A DNA stretch of 64,000 bases from Eremophila alpestris peregrina (lineage: Eukaryota > Chordata > Aves > Passeriformes > Alaudidae), in the NCBI GenBank assembly GCA_009792885.1, contig WMCF01000018.1, positions 6,880,112-6,944,111 on the forward strand, in the 5' to 3' direction. A program made the position numbers and the translations under genes. The notes below the pieces were generated by a model. The model worked only from the letters and a program-made list of their open reading frames with translations, did not search any database and was not told the DNA's origin. Shown in pieces: positions 1-11,434 of the stretch. Each line of letters begins with the position of its first letter. The first letter of the stretch is position 1.

Positions 1-190
1 TCCAGGGAACTGGATGAGATCGCTGATACCATCGCCACGGCCATTCAGAGTGCTGACATGCAGGGAGAGACAGAGAACAGTGCTGGGAAAACTAAGGGAG
101 ACAAAACAGAAGCACAAATGAAGACAGGAGATGCTCAAGGAAGGGCAGAGCTTCAGACTGGATTGATGGAAAACAGTGTGAATGTACCAG
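1..190 (+). CDS. PTPRN2: PTPRN2 (phogrin) luminal-domain exon a, partial at left edge
   Basis: Reading from base 1 gives an open frame of 63 codons, beginning SRELDEIADTIATAIQSADM and ending ENSVNVP plus one base. It closes at a donor, CAG|GTATTA, so the exon ends in phase 1. The first part looks like an amphipathic helix; the rest is hydrophilic and rich in E, K, T and Q, as expected for the poorly conserved linker of the phogrin lumen. The assignment depends on exons c-e downstream, which are much more recognisable, and on the fact that the phases join without a stop. The true left border is uncertain. The exon may run off the window, or the TCCAG at bases 1-5 may be an acceptor, which would start the exon at base 6. 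Confidence 0.78.
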
Positions 191-1508
191 GTATTAATTT
201 TAGAAGTTAAGTACAGCAAAAGACAGCTACCCTCATTTTCCTCTATTGCTTCACCTTAGTGCTAGACTTCTAAATGGGAGGGAAATCTTCTGTATTTCCT
301 CAAAGCCTATGGAATTTTAGGTTGTTTTCTTTTTACAGCAGGTTCTTAATTTACCAGAAAAAATCTGTTTATGAACACTTGGTCTTCAAGCTTCACAAAC
401 AAGATAAACCTACACACCCAATTATATTGAAATAAGAATTTATTTCTGTGTGGTCTAATTTCCTGTTCTTGAAAATGAGATGTTTAAGCAAAGTGATAAT
501 GGAAATCACTGTATTACAAGATGTATTTCAAAATATGCAGAGAAAATAATATGTTTTAGTGATAATCATTTTTTAACATGCCACAGTTACTTGCAGAAGA
601 AAATCTGTGACAAGCACAGGTACAAACCCACTCATTCCCTTTCCTTCTTAGGGAATAAGAAGAGTTATTATGGTTATTTGTTTCTGTCTGCACACATATT
701 TTCCTGCTGATGCACATTCAGGAGCTGCAGTAATTGCCATTAATGAGTGGATACCACAGTGCAACATAAGTTACTGCTCATCCATTTTCTATTTTAGGAA
801 TATTATAATATTTAGTATGTCAGAAATGTATCCTGTAAGTCATAAAAATGATTTTTTAAGTGTTTTCATAGTGATATACCGAAACCCTTAGTTAGGGATA
901 TTCTGGTTATTCTGATTTTGTTGTAGATTAAAAGAAGCAAACCTGAGGATTTATCTTGAATCATGCTGAGAAAGATGAATGACCTTCAGTTCATAAAGCA
1001 AAAAGCCAGTGTTACTTGACTGAGGTTAAGGATGTGACTGAATATTATCACTGTAGTTAAACTGCAGCACGATTTTGGTGAATGATATCTATTGAAATAT
1101 GTCATTTTCTTCCACCAAAATATGTATAAGGGAAATACATGTTTCTTTTTCCTTTACTGTAAATGTCCACTCAGCAAGCTAGAGCCATTTTATTCTGTTG
1201 TTTTTTTTTTTTCCTCAGAATTTGGTAAACTGGTCTGATGATTTGACACTTAATTAGCAAAATAACACTATTACATTGACTCTTGAAGTACTCTGTCTAT
1301 TGATCTCACATTAATTTGCTATCAAAGTGGGGTTGGAATAATAAAAAAAAATTATACAGTGCTCCTTACTCTGCCCTTTCAGCTTTGATGTCTCAATGTT
1401 TAAATGACAAAAAAAGCCAGTGCTGGAAAGCAGCCTATGAGAAGTCTTTTTGTTGTATGTGATGTTTCCTCTGCATAACTCTATATTTGTGCTTTTCATA
1501 TCCTACAG
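191..1508 (+). other. PTPRN2: PTPRN2 intron between exons a and b
   Basis: This is a GT...AG intron of 1,318 bases, opening GTATTA and closing CATATCCTACAG. It is AT-rich with a T run near 1201-1212. I see no repeat family and no credible second gene in it. The short open frames inside it have no coding character. Confidence 0.75.
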
Positions 1509-1549
1509 ACAATGGAGTGCATGAAGCCAATGTGAGAACTGATAAAGAG
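1509..1549 (+). CDS. PTPRN2: PTPRN2 luminal-domain small exon b (41 bases)
   Basis: This is a 41-base exon between CCTACAG and GAG|GTAAAG. The single base carried from exon a plus these 41 bases make exactly 14 codons, reading DNGVHEANVRTDKE, and the exon ends in phase 0. Exon c begins in that phase. Because 41 is not a multiple of three and the flanking phases differ (1 and 0), skipping this exon would shift the frame of everything downstream, so it should be constitutive unless the alternative product is non-functional. The peptide is hydrophilic linker with no motif I recognise. The support is splice sites and phase, not family similarity. Confidence 0.7.
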
Positions 1550-3058
1550 GTAAAGTACCAGTATTTTAACAAAACAGCATCTCAGAATATCAGGTTTCTG
1601 TGCAGGGAAAGACAAACTCACATTTCTGAAATATAGGACTTGTGCTATGTTTTGTGTGGTTGTGATTCAATACCACACATGGACATGTTGTTGTTGATGC
1701 ACTGAAATATTAAATGAGCATTTATTTAAGCCTTAACCAAAATGAGTTTTGATGTTCAAAAAGCAGAATCAAGTCCCCTTTTTCCCCCTTTTTCTATTTT
1801 TTAAATAGACAGAATTCATAATAGATTCACAAAACTGAGACAAATTCAGGCTCTTCCTCAAATCAGTAAATTTTGAGCATTGAGCTGTTCTTGAAAATTC
1901 TTTTCCCCCTGTCCTTTGGCTCTTAGTTCTGGGGAACATCAGAGGTCTTGCAAAAGCTCTAGACATTTCATCTAGTACCTTAGCTAGTAACATCAAAATT
2001 AGCATTTTAATCCAGATTACTTTTACACTATTCCTCCTGAGCTGTGAATCATATCCTATGGACTGCTGTCCAATATTTAGCCATTTTTGAGGTGTACTCA
2101 TTTTTCTTTTTTTTCAGTTTCATGGAGCAGAAAAATGTCAAAGCAGTATTTTAAAACACTGTGAAAGCTCTCCTGCTATGTACTCTGTCAAAAGCTAATA
2201 CTGCAAGCCTCATAAATGGGCAAATCCTCTTGTGTCCACAGTAAAATCTCTTCAGCCCTTCTGCCAAGCAAGGAAAACACACGTGGACAGTGTGGCAGGA
2301 GCTTTAAACACCCATGTGAAAAATCTCCAAGGGATGAAGTGCTGTAGTCACAGCAGACTTACAGGAGATCCCATGAATACATTTCTTAGTGACAGTTGGA
2401 ATAGGGAGTGTTAGAATAGAATTATTGTGACACAGAGCACCAAGTGCCCATTAACCATCATTTCCAAATGCTTGGCTGCAATGAAGTTATGTCATGAAAC
2501 CAGCTCATGAAGCTTTCCAGGCACCTGTTTTGACTTTGGCTCCTTTGCTTATTGTTGATTTATTAGACAGATTTTGGTTTTCTGTGATCCTGTATCACAG
2601 CTTGTTGGATCACTCACAGTTTGCCACCACTTCTAGAGATGAAGAAGGGGAACAGAATTGTTCATATAATATCTGTTCCTTTTCCAGTGTTATAACTTGA
2701 GAGACTCAAGAGGTATAAAAGTTTCCAGGCCCAACTCAAGCATATTGATGAGCATTTCTATTTTTTTCTCCTTTTCATGTACTTGTCTGATAACAAAGTT
2801 TCATTCTCATGAATACTTAGACACATGGTAACATCTGGAAAAATATAGTTGCATAATTTCATGCTCTTTTATTATTACTGAATAAACAGCATTTTCTTAA
2901 CATAGTCTAGCAGCTTATAGAAATTAAGAAAATTACTATGCACACTTGTATGAGTAGATTCTACCATATCAATAAGAGTTTGAAAATTTAAAACCAGGTT
3001 TGGTGAATATAACCTTCCTGTGTTTAGTTTTAAAAATAATATTTTTCTTTTAATACAG
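1550..3058 (+). other. PTPRN2: PTPRN2 intron between exons b and c
   Basis: This is a GT...AG intron of 1,509 bases, opening GTAAAG and closing TTTTAATACAG after a T-rich tract. It is AT-rich, with pyrimidine-rich patches near 1775-1800 and 2101-2116. I recognise no repeat family and no other gene. Confidence 0.75.
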
Positions 3059-3432
3059 GAAAACACTGCAAAACTAATTAGATTCTTGAATGAGAATGCA
3101 TTAGCTGAAAATATGCATAAAAACCTGATTCCTGAAGAACCTACAAAGACAGAAACTAAGAAATCTGAAGAAACTGACCCTTCTTCCTCAGAAGAAGCAA
3201 ATGCTGGTGTGGAAAATGTAAAAAGTGAGACTTTCTCAAGGGAGCTGACAACTGCAGAGAACAGTGAATCTGACTCCAAAGACCTGAGCCAGAATAGCTA
3301 CTGGATTAAGAATGCTTTAATGCAGGAAGAAAACTCCTATGAAAAGCCTCAGAAAAGCACAGGACAAGGCTTACAACTTGAAGTGAAATCTTCTGAGGAG
3401 AAGGAATATGGCTACATCGTGACAGTGAAAGA
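3059..3432 (+). CDS. PTPRN2: PTPRN2 luminal-domain large exon c (acidic linker into mature ectodomain)
   Basis: This 374-base exon lies between TTAATACAG and AAAGA|GTAAGT, a near-consensus donor. It enters in phase 0 and leaves in phase 2, giving 124 codons plus two bases. The first 100 or so residues are acidic and serine-rich (EETDPSSSEEANAG, SESDSKDLSQ), typical of the flexible phogrin pro-region. The last residues, EYGYIVTVK, match the YGYIVT stretch at the start of the membrane-proximal mature ectodomain of phogrin. A dibasic KK at exon residues 34-35 (bases 3158-3163) is the only clear dibasic pair here. It is a possible prohormone-convertase site, since this family is cut in the lumen during granule maturation; that is inference. 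This exon has the strongest coding signal in the window. Confidence 0.9.
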
Positions 3433-4784
3433 GTAAGTACAACAGCCAATTTGAATGGCATTTTTAACTGGGGAAAAGATAAAGTCATTGCACCTAATGA
3501 AATATGAATGTACAAGAGGAAAATGCCACAGGCCTGATTTTTAATACATCTGAAACTGTTTGGAACCTGCTCAGCACTTTGATGAAAATACAAGCAAACA
3601 GTTCCATTTTCTTACAGTTGCCTTTCCTCCCTTGCGGAAGACATTAAATTTGTAGGTCTTTCTCTTAGACCTCTCTCTATCTTCTCATGTTCTGGTGACC
3701 TTCCAATATGTCAGTAAGTGTGCTTATGGTTAGGATGCAAGCTTTAAATATTTGACTTGAAAGTAGTCTAAATATCAATGCCTGAGTCATTCTTTCAGAA
3801 AAACGACTCACAATACTAAAGCGCAGTATTTTCTCTGTGGTTTCATTTTGATCTGGAAATAACACGTAGAGGAATCCAAACATCACATATGCAGCTAGTT
3901 TAGAAAGAAAGACCTAATGATTTCAGGCCATGCCACTAATGAATTTGACATTTAATACTATACTTTCAAAAAGGCAACTTTAGCCCCCTGGTGATATGCA
4001 GTTCGTTACAGGATTTGGGATTTTAGAACCATGTAGGCACTTTCACATCCTTTTCCCCTCTGTAGAACAATGTTATATTTGATTAGCAATCCTGACTCCT
4101 CTTCTGTGACAAGCTGGGAATTTCTAGGATGAGCTTACAAATCACTGTCCAATGTCATAGAGAAACTGAGGAAGAAATTTCTTTAGCATGTATTCATTCT
4201 TTTTGACTATCTTATTCATAGGATTGAAGGCAATAGGATTGTGGAGGATTCTTATTTTTACTATACTGTGATGCTTTGAAATGCATGTGGCTGCACATTA
4301 GAAACAGACCAGAAACTGGTGGAATGCCCTTTAACTGCACCTCTTCATTCCTGCCTAGGAGTGTTATGTGAAGCAGTAGAAGACAGATTTTCCCCAGCTC
4401 AGCACTAATTCTCTACTTACCCCAGCTCTTTTAACTCATATCCATCTGGAATACTCCTTTATTCCAAAGAGTATCTTAGTGACACCATCTCCTTTGACTA
4501 TCTAGACTTATTTGGCTCATAAATGTGGTAAAGTTCAGAACTGTCAGAGCTCTGTGAAATGGGAGACATTCTGAACATCAGTGTTCACAACCTGGAGATT
4601 CTTCACTGTGTCATCTTACCTGGTTTTCTTCCTAGCTAGTCTCCCACTGATGGGTTTTCCCTCAATTATGTCTGCTGTTATTCAATGAAACTTGCTGAAG
4701 GTCATTTGTCCAAAGATGCTTGGTTCTAGAGGAGTCCATATACACAAATATAAGTTACCTTCTTTATAATTTTTAATGATTTTT

Positions 4785-5249
4785 AACTGGCTGGATGACC
4801 AGACCCATAGAGTGGTGGGGAATGGAGTTGCATCCATGGTTGTAACTCTGGGCAGTCACAAGTGTGTTCTACAGGGCTCAGTACTGAAGCCAGTTCTGTT
4901 TAATACCTTTATTGATGATCTGGATGAAGGGATCATGTGTGTCCTCAGTCAGTTTTCAGGTGGAAACCACGTTAGGAGGCAGTGTTGATCTTCTGGAGGG
5001 CAGGAAGGTTCTGCAGAGAGAAAAGCCTCAGTTTGCACCAGGGAATTTCAAATTGCATATTAGGAAGAACTTCACAAAAAGGGTTGTCAAGCTTTGGAAC
5101 AGGCTGCCCTGGGAAGTCACCATCCCTGCAGGTGTTTAAAAGGCATGTACATGGTTTAGTGGTGGACTTGGCAGTGCTGGGTTAACAGTGGGACTCAGTG
5201 ATCTTAGAAGTCTTGTCCAACCTAAATAATTCTATGATCCTATGATTCT
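4785..5249 (+). mobile_element. CR1 LINE fragment with 3' end and an internal deletion
   Basis: The sequence is CR1 in sense orientation. The first part encodes the end of the reverse transcriptase fingers/palm region; GSVLKPVLFNTFIDDLD is readable at about 4876-4926, just before where the catalytic A-x-D-D box should come. The sequence then jumps, around base 5022, from the 'CTGGAGGGCAGGAAGG' region to the 3' untranslated part (AAAGGGTTGTCAAGCTTTGG, AACAGGCTGCCCTGGGAAG). The jump is an internal deletion that removes the catalytic box and the C terminus. It finishes with the CR1 3' tail of short TCTATGATCCTATGATTCT repeats. The copy is 5'-truncated and dead. Confidence 0.92.
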
Positions 5250-6386
5250 GCTCAGTGCTATAGCTGACATTTATTTATGGGGAGAACAGTTCCCTATTAG
5301 CTTCTGAGGTTTTGCAGGTATGATCCAAGGAGGTCTCAGCACTGCTGCAGTGAATTCCATGAAATGCTAAGAAGATGCCAGCATTTAATCGTGCCACAAA
5401 CCATAGATAAACATTTCCAACTAATACTTGAAGTAAAGATTTTTGATAAAGACTTGTCAAAATGGCAGTCTGATTGTCAATGGCAAGAACAGTAGGTCAC
5501 TCCTGCTGTGTTTGTCAAGTGACCTTTCAGATGGTTGCAGCACTGCAATCCATACCAATCCATATTATCCATCAGTGCTGAGCTTTGGAATGAATTGACA
5601 CTTTCAGTGTAGAAAATTGTCCAGCAAATCCTCCACTGTGCTGCTTCAGTACTTTATTATTCTGAGAAACCAATCCAATTGGTGATTTACTTGGTTTACT
5701 ATCTTCTCTTAAAAAAATTGCTATTCTACCACTGGAGTATTTGTGTAAGATTTTTTTTTCTTTCTCAGTGTAATTTCTTTGAAGTGTTTTATTAATTTTA
5801 ACTCTAAAATTCTGAAGTAGTCTTATTTTTTATATGTTATTTTCATTTGTATTCTACTTTTCCCTAGTTATAAAGTACCTCTGTTATAGTTGAGCTACAT
5901 CAGTGTGAGCTCTGCAATCAGAGAAGTCTTGCCTTTGGACTCTTTCTATTTTCTGAAATTCTAGTTCTTCACATTTGGGAAACTTTTTTTTTTTGTTTAA
6001 AAACATGCCAATTCTCCCATTTACTTGGCAGTATTCTCTCTAAAATGAGGGCCTAGATCCCACAATCAAAACATTTACTCAGTGTTTAGTCTCATGAGGA
6101 AACCCAAAGCCTGACTTTCCAGAACATGTAGTTCTTACCACCTCCAGTAAATCTAAATGTAAGCTGCTACATGCTCAGCCGTTTAAATAGCCAAGCTGGC
6201 ATGCAATTTCTCAAATATGAGATTGAGTAGCTAGACTTAAATGCACTAAGAAAAATCCCAGTTTGAAAGTTCATCTCTTTCCTCTGCTTATCTCAGTCTT
6301 TCAAGCTTCAAAATCAAGTCATGCTTGTCTGCAGCCACGCTTGGACATCTAATGCAGAGCAACCCTGTCCTGTTTTGTGATGTATC

Positions 6387-6436
6387 AGAAGGCTTGTGCT
6401 TGTTGAAGTTTTTCCTACAAATACTACATCACAGAC
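6387..6436 (+). repeat. Left copy of 50-base artefactual duplication
   Basis: These 50 bases (starting AGAAGGCTTGTGC and ending ATCACAGAC) recur without a mismatch at 6475-6524, on the other side of the junction adapter. The two copies diverge immediately outside the repeat on both sides, so the duplication is exactly 50 bases. It is best explained by the same genomic fragment being read into both sides of the adapter and not collapsed by the assembler. Confidence 0.95.
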
Positions 6437-6474
6437 CTGTCTCTTATACACATCTAGATGTGTATAAGAGACAG
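6437..6474. other. Nextera mate-pair junction adapter (sequencing artefact)
   Basis: The sequence is CTGTCTCTTATACACATCT followed directly by its perfect reverse complement AGATGTGTATAAGAGACAG. Each half is the 19-base hyperactive Tn5 mosaic end, and the head-to-head 38-base form is the junction left after circularisation in Nextera mate-pair libraries. It is synthetic and not part of the bird genome. Translated, it yields the SYTHLDVYKRQ peptide known as a contaminant signature in predicted proteins; it appears here in a spurious 76-codon + strand frame at 6325-6555. It should be masked, and one of the two flanking 50-base copies probably removed. Confidence 0.98.
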
Positions 6475-6524
6475 AGAAGGCTTGTGCTTGTTGAAGTTTT
6501 TCCTACAAATACTACATCACAGAC
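6475..6524 (+). repeat. Right copy of 50-base artefactual duplication
   Basis: Perfect second copy of bases 6387-6436. After it the unique sequence resumes with AGCTCGTGGCAGC. The true genome most likely has this 50-base block once, running from TGATGTATC through the block into AGCTCGTGG. Confidence 0.95.
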
Positions 6525-7544
6525 AGCTCGTGGCAGCTCTCTTAAGCTCTCTTAGCTTGTGAGCCAACTTCTGGCATTGCTGTATGATGCATTTCCAGGC
6601 TGGTTCATGTTTTGTCATATGCTAGCTCTCAGTTCCAGCGTGTCTGTGTAAAACTGTGCAGGCTGTGCTCACAGCACGTTCACCAAGCTGCATCCAGCAT
6701 TCAGGGCCCTGCATTTCACTGGAGGTAGCTGCTCTTCTGCTCAGGTGCTGGGGGAAAAAATGGGTCTTGTGTTCATAGTGTAAAATTGCTGTGGAATGTG
6801 ATTAGTCTGACCCATTGAACGTGCTGAAGGGTTGGGTTAATTGCAAATGCTTGATATTATTTCTCCACCTTTGCAAATGTGATAAATGATACTGCTTTGC
6901 ATATAATGATTACTTTCCTCAGGATAGCATTCAGGTTAGGACCCTGAAGCTGGGTTGTGCAGAAGTCTTGGTTTATTCCTCAAGTTTTCTGTTTTCTCAG
7001 GCAGGTCATTAAAGAATTGCATTTTTATGATGTTCATTATTTTTTTCCCCTACCAGGTGGAAACATTTTAATTGCATTTAAAAATTAAATTTAAAGTAAA
7101 TAGGAAAAATGAAATCACAATATCTACAGCAATGAAACAGGGCTGGTAGGTTTTATCATTCTCAGTTACTAGAAGATCTTGATGTTTCTTACAAGCTAAA
7201 GATTTCTATTACATGAGGCTTTGCAGCTCTTTTTAAAAAATAATAACAGAATGTTCTTGTCTTTTAATACATATATTCAAAAAAGAACCTCTGATTTGAC
7301 CTCCTCTGTATATCTTGCTGTCCTTTTTGAAGTCATTATTCTACTTACAAGTGCACTTTATCAAGGGAAAGAGGTTTGTGCATATTCCTCACTTGATTTC
7401 TACAACTAGCTTTAAAAACTAAGAGAAATGATAAAAACACATAAACCAGAAAATCTGTTGCTACTGAAATCTGTTAAAATCACCTAAGAGCAGCATTGCT
7501 GGCATAAGAAAAGAAGCTAAATTTAAAATTTTTATCTGTTTTAA

Positions 7545-7574
7545 CTTCCCTTGTATAACTCTTCCCTTGTATAA
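7545..7574 (+). repeat. Short tandem duplication, 16-base unit
   Basis: The unit CTTCCCTTGTATAACT is followed at once by a second copy matching for 14 bases (CTTCCCTTGTATAA). This is a minor local duplication with no evident function. Confidence 0.8.
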
Positions 7575-9149
7575 ATAAGTTTAATTAATTTTAAAGCCAA
7601 AGGTTTTTACTTCTGACAACATAGCCTGACCCCCTTTCTGAATAATACATATGGAAAATCCTTTCCTGTGAAATTATCCAGCAGGCACAATTTGGTCTTT
7701 ATGTCTCAGCACTTTTAGAGAGACACCGTTCTAGAATTTTGTGTTGCAAACTCTTTATGCATAATTGTTCGTGGTCCCTAGAGTTTTCTAGACATAAAAT
7801 CTTCTTTCCATCTATAATTCTCCAGTTTTCTTGTGATTCTTAGAAAGTGACAGAGATCATATCCCCCATATTACTGCTTCATTACCTCAACTTTGATATT
7901 ATATATTCTCATAGGAAAATGATGATTCATGCTTCCTATTCATCCACAAGAAAACAAGAGAAAAATAGTAGTTAATGTGACTTTGTCCCAGAGAGCAATA
8001 AATACTGCCTTTGTTTTGTTTTTTTTTTGATGTGCATATTCAGCTTTAAATATTTTTGTATTTAAAATATAAACTATCTGTTATATGTGCAGAGGTAATA
8101 TGATAATCTGTTCTACTTCAGCAGCCCTTGGCTTTTGTGCTTTCAAAATCTGTTGAAACATATTGTGACAGAACATGATTCTCACCTGCTGATGTAGATC
8201 ACTTCACAAGAGAAGAGTACTTCCCCGTGTCCATCTTTCCCTCCTCGAAGCCTTTGCCTTCCCACCTGTTTTCCTCTCATTTCTTTTGGGATCAGCTCTG
8301 CATTTTCACCTCTAGAGGAACCCAAAGGGAAAATTTTCTAATTGATGTAGCTGGTGACCAGCCAATGCACTGCACTGACAACAGTAATGGCAAGGATTCA
8401 CTCTGGGCAATTTTGGGAGTGTGCCTGAAGTCCCCAGTAGCACCACAAGGACTCCCTCAGATCTGTATTACTCTTTTAGCTGAACTGGAGTGGCTGCTGG
8501 CACACTTTCCCAGATCTGACACTCCCAGACACTGTCATGCCTCTTTCCATGCCTCTGTGCTGCTTTAGCATCCCAAGTTTGGGTCCTACCTGCCAGGTCT
8601 TTGGGAGAGCAGCTGGTTCAGGGACTCCACAACCTCTCAGTGAGCAGGTTCAGGTCACTCTGCTGACTCCAGGCTACAGAACTGCACATTAAATATTAAA
8701 TAAAACTAAGGATGGGCCTGGGGGCTGTGCTTTGTTTTCATAAACAATGGGAGTCCTTAAAACCCTGAGACGCTGCAATATCTCCCAATAACATATGGGC
8801 AGTTCTTCCAGGATATCACAGTGCTTTTTGGGTAATTACCATTCAGGTCATTATGAAACAGTAATGAATTTTAAACTTTTGAAATGAGTTAGAGCAAGAA
8901 AGCCAAAGATCAGGATTCCTGGGAATGCAGCATACTGAATCATAGTGCAGTCTGTTATCTGACAGTACTTTTTCATCAGTGCTGTTCTGCCCAGTCCTGG
9001 GAAGCTCAGATATAAAAATGCCATCATTTAATTTTCATGCCTTATTTTTTTTTTAATTTCTTAGCTTGCATTATGTGTAAAAAATGTACATGCTTGACCA
9101 CTAAAAAAATCAGAATGAAGTAATTTTATAAGTAGAAAATCAGTGAATT

Positions 9150-9435
9150 TGAACAGAGGTTCTCTGGGCAACCTGTGCCAGTGTCTCAGTAAAGAATCAC
9201 TTCCAGACATCTCACCTAAAACTATTCCCTTTCAGTTTGGAGCCATTTCCCCTTGTTCTGTCACTTCCTGAGGAAGAGCCCCCTCTGATTTCCCTGTAGG
9301 CCCCCTTCAGACTCTGGAAGGCTGCTTTGAGGTCCCCACACCACCTTCCATTCTCCAGGCTGAACAACCCCAACCTCCTCAGCCTGTCTTCGTAGGGGAG
9401 GTGCTTTAGTCCCTTTATGAACTAGTGTTTGTGTT
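9150..9435 (-). mobile_element. CR1 LINE fragment, 3' region, reverse orientation
   Basis: Read on the minus strand this is the 3' untranslated region of CR1. On the plus strand the marks are TCTCTGGGCAACCTGTGCCAG, GTTTGGAGCCATTTCCCCTTG, TTGAGGTCCCCACACC and CAGGCTGAACAACCCCAACC. Both ends are missing: the terminal ATTCTATG tail is absent on the left, and it stops soon after the 'GGGGAGGTGCTTTAGTCCC' segment on the right. No intact coding part remains. The boundaries are approximate to about 20 bases. Confidence 0.9.
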
Positions 9436-11417
9436 CCTTCAACTCCTTTTTTAAACACTGTATTGTTGGATATTCTTTGCCATTTTGCATTATAAATTGG
9501 TCTGGGCTTTCTGCTGCCTTGAAGGAAGATATTATTAAGGAAGGGAAAGAACAAAAAGTCAAAAGTGCATTAAAATGTGGTATCATCGTTTTTCCTCAAT
9601 CTCATTTACTAATTACTTGTATGAAGAAGTAACTTGATATGAAACAACAGGTTTGCATTTTCAAGGCTTTTTTGCATCAGAGATTGAGTGTGCATGATTG
9701 TAGTGAACCCTGTTCCCAGCATTCATCTTAAAATGCATTAGGGAGCACTTTGGTGGGGTCCATTTCAGCCTCAGAAGGGAGGGCAGCACAATCATGGCAC
9801 AGATTATTGCCATTATTTCTGTGCTTCTGCAGGCCACAAAGCATCTGTATGAATTTGTTACTATTAACACAGCTGGAGGTACTGAATGTCTGAAGCAAAG
9901 CAAGCACAGGCTGGCACAGTGTCACACTTTGATTATAACTCCAGAGAGTTGATCCTTCTCAACTTCTCTCTCACTCTCCTGTTTCCAGGGTGCTGTTATC
10001 TCCTCTGACCTCCACAGCCCAACCACTGCCATTGATTTTTAGCAAGTGTCATTTGTGTTACAAATTGGTCTGGACTTGAATCTGGCTGTATTAAGAGGTT
10101 TAGATTCACACTTAGTGATGGTGGGAAAGGAGGGAAAAAATTACAGAAAGTGGGAATTTGCTGAGCTGTCAAAACAGAAGTAAGCTTAAAAAGGTTTTAT
10201 GGCTAATAAAGCTATTGAGGAAACAAGCATGAAAAAATGAAAGTGCAGCCCAATGCAATAAAATTGCAGTGTCCTTAAAATTATTATGCTAACAGTGCTG
10301 TGAGGTCAGGCAGCTCTCAAACAATCCAGTGAAAAGCTCTGTGCTTCAAAGTTGTTTGGCTGTTCTCATGAATTCTGGATAAATGTGAACCGTTTGCAAA
10401 ATTAATCATCATTTAACTTAATGTAAGACACAGACCATGTTCAAACAGAAATAAATCCATGAAATGCGTTCTTTCCCAAAGTCTTTACTGGAGATGTGTG
10501 CTTCAAGATTTATGAAGTTACACTGAAGTAGGGACAAAAAACTCAGACAAGGCAGGCTGTTCTAACACCATGGACTTAAAGCTTCAGTGCCCAGGACTTT
10601 CATTATAGATTATCAGAAGAGCTACTCTCAGGGGCACTTCCAGACAAGAGAAATAAATGTGGTTTTTTTTTAGCTTGATAGGCTCAGAAAGAATTTAATG
10701 GCAACACTATAACTTTGGTATTAAAAATGTTCCCAGTAGTCCTTGCCATGGCCATGGCACTTACCTCCTCTATGACCTGCAGCAAACCCCTCTAATGTCT
10801 CCATTTCTTCACCATTGTATGGATAATATACATTGTTCTTGTGATGGCTGAGACTTCCTTTGTGTCTAGAAAAAGAGGAGTAGGAGTTGGAGAAGGCTGA
10901 TTTGATGGCTTTATGCTGGTGTTTGCCAGCCTGATGAGAATGGCAGTCATGTCACTGTGCTGTCCTGTCTTTTCCTGTGTGCTCCCTGAGGTGGCAGGAG
11001 CACTCTCTCCATCCTTGGGGCAGGAATAGATGACACCCTTCTCCATTTATCCCCTCCTCAGGCAAATGTGACATCCTTCCTTGGGACTGTGAGGTGTGTG
11101 GCTCAGATGTTGGCAGAATATAACAGGGATATGAGCCAGGCTTGGTAAATGACCTTTCACATCAGAGAACAGTGGAGTTGGTGTGCTAAAAAGGGCCATG
11201 AAGCCAATTCCCAGGAGAAAGGAGTCAGTGGGAAAAGGGGAGTGGAAATCTCTAGTGGAACCTTGGTAAAGCTATACCTGCTTGCTGCAGTACCACCAGC
11301 AGCCCTCCCATGCCTCCTGAACTGAGATTTGCACACAAGGAGTTTCACATCAATGTTTCATACATCAGTAGCTGAGTTTCCCATAATGTTGCTTGCTAAA
11401 ATATTTACTAATCTTAG

Positions 11418-11434
11418 AAAAAAAAAAAAAAAAA
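11418..11434 (+). repeat. A homopolymer, 17 bases
   Basis: A run of 17 A in unique intron sequence with no recognisable element attached. Confidence 0.9.

Noticed and set aside
6325..6555. 76-codon frame containing SYTHLDVYKRQ
   Set aside because: That peptide is the translation of the sequencing adapter, so the frame is artificial.
8227..8568. 113-codon open frame on +
   Set aside because: No start context, domain or splice support; composition typical of a GC-richer intron patch.
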